From Phallusia mammillata (lineage: Eukaryota; Chordata; Ascidiacea; Phlebobranchia; Ascidiidae): DNA of 64,000 bases. Below are positions 59,634 to 64,000 of this stretch, one piece after another (within the stretch, counting starts at the first letter, position 1; each line of letters starts with the position of its first letter). The notes beneath the pieces are model-generated. The model saw only the letters and a list, made by a program, of their open reading frames with translations, was not told the DNA's origin and did no database searches. Location of the stretch: assembly GCA_003260075.1 (NCBI GenBank), contig QLIY01000488.1:1-64000 (forward strand), read 5' to 3'. A program made the position numbers and the translations under genes.

Positions 59634-61526
59634 AATGCGTGTCAGTTGTTTATGGTATATGCCTTGTATCCCTGCTTGCCAATTTAAAGAGTAATCTTAT
59701 TTTTGCTGTTTAATTATGCACATATCGTTTTGTAGCCATACTTTAATCCTACGTAAGAATATGCACGTTTTTTGCAAATCTACCAAAGCCGTCCAGTATC
59801 TTTAACCTACAATTCGGCGAACTAACGGTATTTTGAAAAGTTAAAATACAATATGTTTCCATAACATGCCAATCTCGGTACCATGTACTCATAACTAATA
59901 AAGTTCAGTTTGGGAATTTTACATTCCATGAGACAGTACCATAATGTTATAAAGTCGGTTTATAAGTTAAGGGTGTTTGCCCTGAGTTTGTTTAGTTCAA
60001 TTGCATTGTTTGGGGGGGGGGGTTTACATTCCATGAGACAGTACCATAATGTTATAAAGTCGGTTTATCAGTTAAGGGTGTTTGCCCTGAGTTTGTTTAG
60101 TTCAATTGCATTGTTTGTTTGTTTTACTATGCTGTGTGGTGTTTGTGCAATGTTACCTGAGATTATACATACACTTCAGCAAAATTAGTTTTGTTCAAAA
60201 AAATAAATTTAGCACTTGACTTCTATTGCTTGACTTCCATCTCACCATAAATTGGCCCAAAACGGTTCACTAGAATTGTCCCTCAAAACCATTTTTGCTA
60301 AGATGGTAATATGCTGAAAATTACCCTAAGCTCTATTTTTGTTGGAGACTCGCATTTATTTCACCAAGTTTTTGACTATGCCCCACTCGTTGAAAAGTAT
60401 TACACTTTCCGTAAACCATCCACATGGTACATCGCTTTTTTTTCAAAATGCAATTTTCAGTTTTAATTACGCACTGCGCTTCGTGAAATATGTACTGCAC
60501 CTCAAGTTCCATTCGCTGCGCTTATTGTCTACGGTGGGGGGGGGGATAAACCATCCACATGGTATATCGCTTTTTTTTTCGATATGCAATTTTCAGTTTT
60601 AATTACGCACTGCGCTTCGTGAGATATGTACTGCACCTCAAGTTCCATTCGCTGCGCTTATTGTCTACGGTTGTAAGTATCGCATATGTGGTGCAGTACA
60701 TTTTGTATACAGCAGTTGATGTATGCTATGTATCCTGTCGTTCGTTTGTTGTTTCAATTGAACTTAGGCTTTGTATATCTACCAATAAAAGCAATTTGTA
60801 AAGTGTGAACATTAGCAACGATGGAAAAATGGACTAGAACAACCATCCGTTAGTTGATAAAAGTCTCAAGAGAACTTTAGCAAACGAGTTCGATTCGGCC
60901 GATGGCTAAGACTTAACCATAAGTGATCCTACACCTTGAAGTCACTAAACGTTACGGTGTACTGTCGATTAAAAATACGATTTAGACATTTAAATATGCT
61001 GCGACGTGAAGGGCAGTAAAATGCATTAAAGAAGTCGACCATAGTACGTCAGGCCTGTTGAAGACGTCATGCCGAATTACCCGATCCCTTAAACCAGGGG
61101 TGGGCAACCTTTGTCACCGTGGGGCCAAATACAATTGCAATAATTAGATCACGGGCCGCACCTTTAGGGGGGGGGGTAACATTATAGCAACGATGGCAAA
61201 ATGGACTAGAACAACCATCCGTTAGTTGATAAAAGTCTCAAGAGGACTTTGGCAAACGAGTTCGATTCGGCCGATGGCTAAGACTTAAACAGAAATGATC
61301 CTACAGCTCGAAGTCACTAAACGTTACGGTGTACTGTCGATTAAAAATACGATTTGGACATTTAAATATGCTGCTACGTAAAGGGTAAAGGGCAGTAAAA
61401 TGCAATAAAGAAGTCGACCATAGTACGTCAGGCCTGTTGAAGACGTCACGCCGAATTAGCCGATCCCTTCCCTTAAACATTCCCATATGACAAGTCATAA
61501 GCTAAAAAAATCTCGCCTGGGGGGGG

Positions 61527-61590
61527 GGCCACGGCAGAAGCCTTGCCGGGTCTTGCGCTCTACCAACTGAGCTTTACAGGCTCACCGCTG
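61527..61590 (-). other. 5' part of a tRNA-like sequence cut at a poly-G joint
   Basis: On the minus strand AGCTCAGTTGGTAGAGCG (61558-61575 region) matches the D-arm consensus of tRNAs, followed by an anticodon-arm-like stretch, but the sequence breaks at the poly-G run at about 61520 before any T-arm. It may be a tRNA, a tRNA pseudogene or a SINE head. Confidence 0.3.
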
Positions 61591-62640
61591 AGCCCGTCGG
61601 AAGTCGAATCACAAACACGCCATCAATTGCGAGCTTGGCTTACTATGATTTGTAATAAGTGTGCTGTGATCGCTGGACTGCAAGAACGCTTCAAGTCTGA
61701 TCCCAGTTATGAATTTATGTTAATCTTAACTAAACTAGTCAACCAACTAAATAATTAAGATCGTGTGACATTAGGGGTGGTTGGGCGCTTGGTTTTATTT
61801 GTCGCACGAGGGCGCTAGCAAGCGCGGAATTCTCCCAATTTCGTACTGCTGCAAGAACTAGGCGGAATAGGCTAAATCGTTTGCCTCACACAGACAACAG
61901 AGGGAAAAAGATCAATATTCGTTTTTACAAGCGCCTGGGTTTGAACCCTGTAAAATATGGCACAGTTTCAAATTGCCACGACAAAAAATGGTCTAACAAG
62001 TCATATGACTTGGAACATTTTTCTGCAAGGCTTGCTTTATTCTGATTATACACATAGGTGTTTTTTGCCTTACACAATGCATTTTAATATTTGTATCTTA
62101 AATACAAAGGCCTAACATTACAAAACAGCGCATGTTCAATTAACACATGTACCAACGCTGTACTATTAAGTATTTTAGGGTCGCAACAACCCGGAAATCC
62201 CCCTATTTTCATAATTCGTGTTGATCATGTACAAAGGACCACGCGACTTGTAGGAATTCAATGGGAAGTTGTTGCGAATGCATGTGTCGAAGTTGAAGAT
62301 GTCCGACATCATGCAATTGTTGTCAATTCCGTTGCGCACGGCCCTTTAATCCGAGCGGGGTGCATATCAATGTTGTCACATGTCGGTTTGTAACAGAAGA
62401 GTGATGAGTGGTAAAAAATGAAGTTAAATCCTGGATCAAAACATAAACTGTACGCAACATTACATTATAGAATCCGTTAAGATTTAATTTCTCGTCAAAT
62501 GTAAACAAATTGCACACTGTATGTACTGATACAAGGCATGAGATTGGTCGAAACTGATACAAGGCATGAGATTGGTTCATATAATGACCAACATGAAAAC
62601 AATTACTGAAAATAATCTTTAGGTCTATGATACAGTAAAC

Positions 62641-62977
62641 CAGGGGTTCTTAACCATGGGTACGTGGGGGTACGAAGCACCAAAGCAGGGGGTACAACAT
62701 GCAGTATGAAATTATACGCTTTAGGCATATCTGTGAAGAATGCGCAACAAGTTACTTTGTTATATGTCTTTGACTGATTGTTTGGTGTGTTGTAAATATT
62801 GTTGAACTTGCAAGACTGTTTTAGTGCATGCATTCAACATGTAAGCTATAAATACACTTAGTTTAATTCCTATTATTGCAATTGTATTTACTTCCGTCGG
62901 CCATTGTAGACAGGGGGTACGAGAAAATTTCATGAAAGCTCAAAGGGTACGAGCGCTAAAAAGGTTAAGAAACACTG
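62641..62977. mobile_element. Non-autonomous hAT-type DNA transposon with perfect 8-bp TSD
   Basis: Ends CAGGGGTTCTTAACC and GGTTAAGAAACACTG are inverted repeats. The target duplication CAGTAAAC is perfect (62633-62640 and 62978-62985). The inside has no coding potential. The ends differ from the element at 55091, so this is a different hAT family. Confidence 0.8.
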
Positions 62978-64000
62978 CAGTAAACGATAGTGAATATATG
63001 ATGCGCGTTGTTTGGTTGTGATGATTATGAAAAGTGTTCGTTGGTAAATTTAACTTGTGCATTTTGTCAGTATGAAGAAAACAATTTTGAAGTTTTTCAA
63101 ACGGCACGGACATTACTGTAGACTAGGGTCAGTTAAGCGTCCAGTGATGAGATAGAGTGCTTGGTCGTTCTTTTCGAGTAACGCAATGTTGAAGGATTGC
63201 AACCAACTGTGAAACTGCACTCGAGCGAATAGTAACGCGTAGCATCTTTTTCGAGGGAGTGCTCTTTTGGTAACAAAATGTTAAATGTTTTTTTTTTCAG
63301 GTCGTTTATTTACCATGGCATAATATACAAAAAATAAAGTAGGAAAGCTAAGTAGAAACTTCGTAAAATGTTTTCATTTAGGGTAGCTTGCAAACGTTGC
63401 GACAAAAAAGGGATAAAAACCGATGTAGAAAAAGTCCTCAGTGGCGCAAATCAATATTGACTTTTATGTCGTCTCCTTTCCTGGTTAAATGAGGACAAAT
63501 ATATCAGGTAATGTCTAGGGAAATGGCGCCTAAACAAGAGGCACGTGTGTTTCTATACATCGTGTGGAAAAGGGTGGTTTAGGTGCCTGCCACATAAGCA
63601 TTTTGCGTACACTTTAGTTTCAGCCAACGCCTGTAGTGATTTATGTTTGTCCACAGGGAGTTAATGAGACACATTTAAAAATGTATTATAGTAGAATGCT
63701 GTTTTAAGAGCTTCTCCCAAGGGCTAAAAAGTTGCCAACAACATTACGATTGTATTGACGAAATGAGATTAGTGAGGATAGATAAAAAAGCAGCTATTAG
63801 GTTGTTATATCCATTTCGGACAAGTAGTAGATACCCAAGATGTTATATTTGAGGTTACAAAGGCGTGTCCTTACAAGCTTGAATAATTTAAAATAGTTAA
63901 CTCCCTTGCACGTATGTGAGAAACTTTCGATTTTCTGTTCAACCCAAAATGACATGTATACTTGGACATCTTTAGGTAAAGTCTAAGGGTTGTGTCTTTG

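Larger units (their letters stand above)
59634..64000. other. Intergenic and repeat-rich, no supported gene
   Basis: Contains direct duplicates around poly-G joints (about 60011, 60536, 61168, 61520), a hAT element at 62641-62977, and the truncated left end of another hAT-like element at 61097. An exon-like stretch near 63381-63460 follows a TTTAG acceptor and ends in TGA, but no partner exon or homology was found. Confidence 0.5.

Noticed and set aside
62091..62393. 100-codon plus-strand open frame
   Set aside because: No recognisable domain, no splice context, and it lies in a repeat-rich intergenic region.
63061..63470. Possible exons after TTTCAG and TTTAG acceptors
   Set aside because: Very short frames, no homology recognised and no consistent phase chain. 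Left as intergenic.

Overview
The window looks like nuclear DNA of a marine invertebrate chordate, most likely an ascidian close to Ciona. The reasons are AT-rich sequence, many short exons with GT-AG introns, one laminin alpha chain of the alpha3/5 type, and many small DNA transposons. The species call is an inference. There is no prokaryotic signal: no operons, Shine-Dalgarno sites or CRISPR.

Layout. 1-5490 is intergenic, with repeats and hAT-type elements. 5491-40749 on the minus strand is a complete laminin alpha3/5-type gene: signal peptide, LN, LE repeats, the central L4b/LF region special to alpha3B/alpha5, LE, L4a, LE, coiled coil, LG1-5. 41818-50756 on the plus strand is a gene of about 15 exons for a protein I do not recognise. 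It is divergent from laminin and contains a heptad repeat. 51127-53933 (minus) and 55971-59633 (plus) are two head-to-head paralogues of the FAXDC2-like fatty-acid/sterol hydroxylase family, both with intact histidine boxes. 59634-64000 holds repeats and no gene I can support.

The most interesting biology is in the laminin gene, where three regions suggest alternative isoforms. (1) An exon at 13317-13826, between the first and second LG3 exons, joins in phase 0 to LG3 exon 1. It encodes an acidic stalk, a strong transmembrane helix, a short tail and a stop, and an AATAAA lies downstream. It would give a membrane-anchored laminin without LG4-5. (2) Two homologous exons in the L4b/LF region (32935-33094 and 32332-32455) share the same entry and exit phases and cannot be joined to each other in frame, so they look mutually exclusive. 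(3) A 405-nt Ser/Thr/Glu-rich exon sits just after LN plus two LE repeats. It is either a symmetric cassette or, if read through, the tail of a short LN-LE protein like vertebrate LaNt alpha31.

A major caution concerns the assembly. More than 20 short poly-G or poly-C runs (mostly 8-11 nt, two of about 95 nt), and two single Ns, sit at joints; many of these are flanked by near-identical direct duplicates. They look like mis-joined overlapping contigs or haplotypes, perhaps with two-colour-chemistry poly-G read tails. Several coding exons are falsely doubled.
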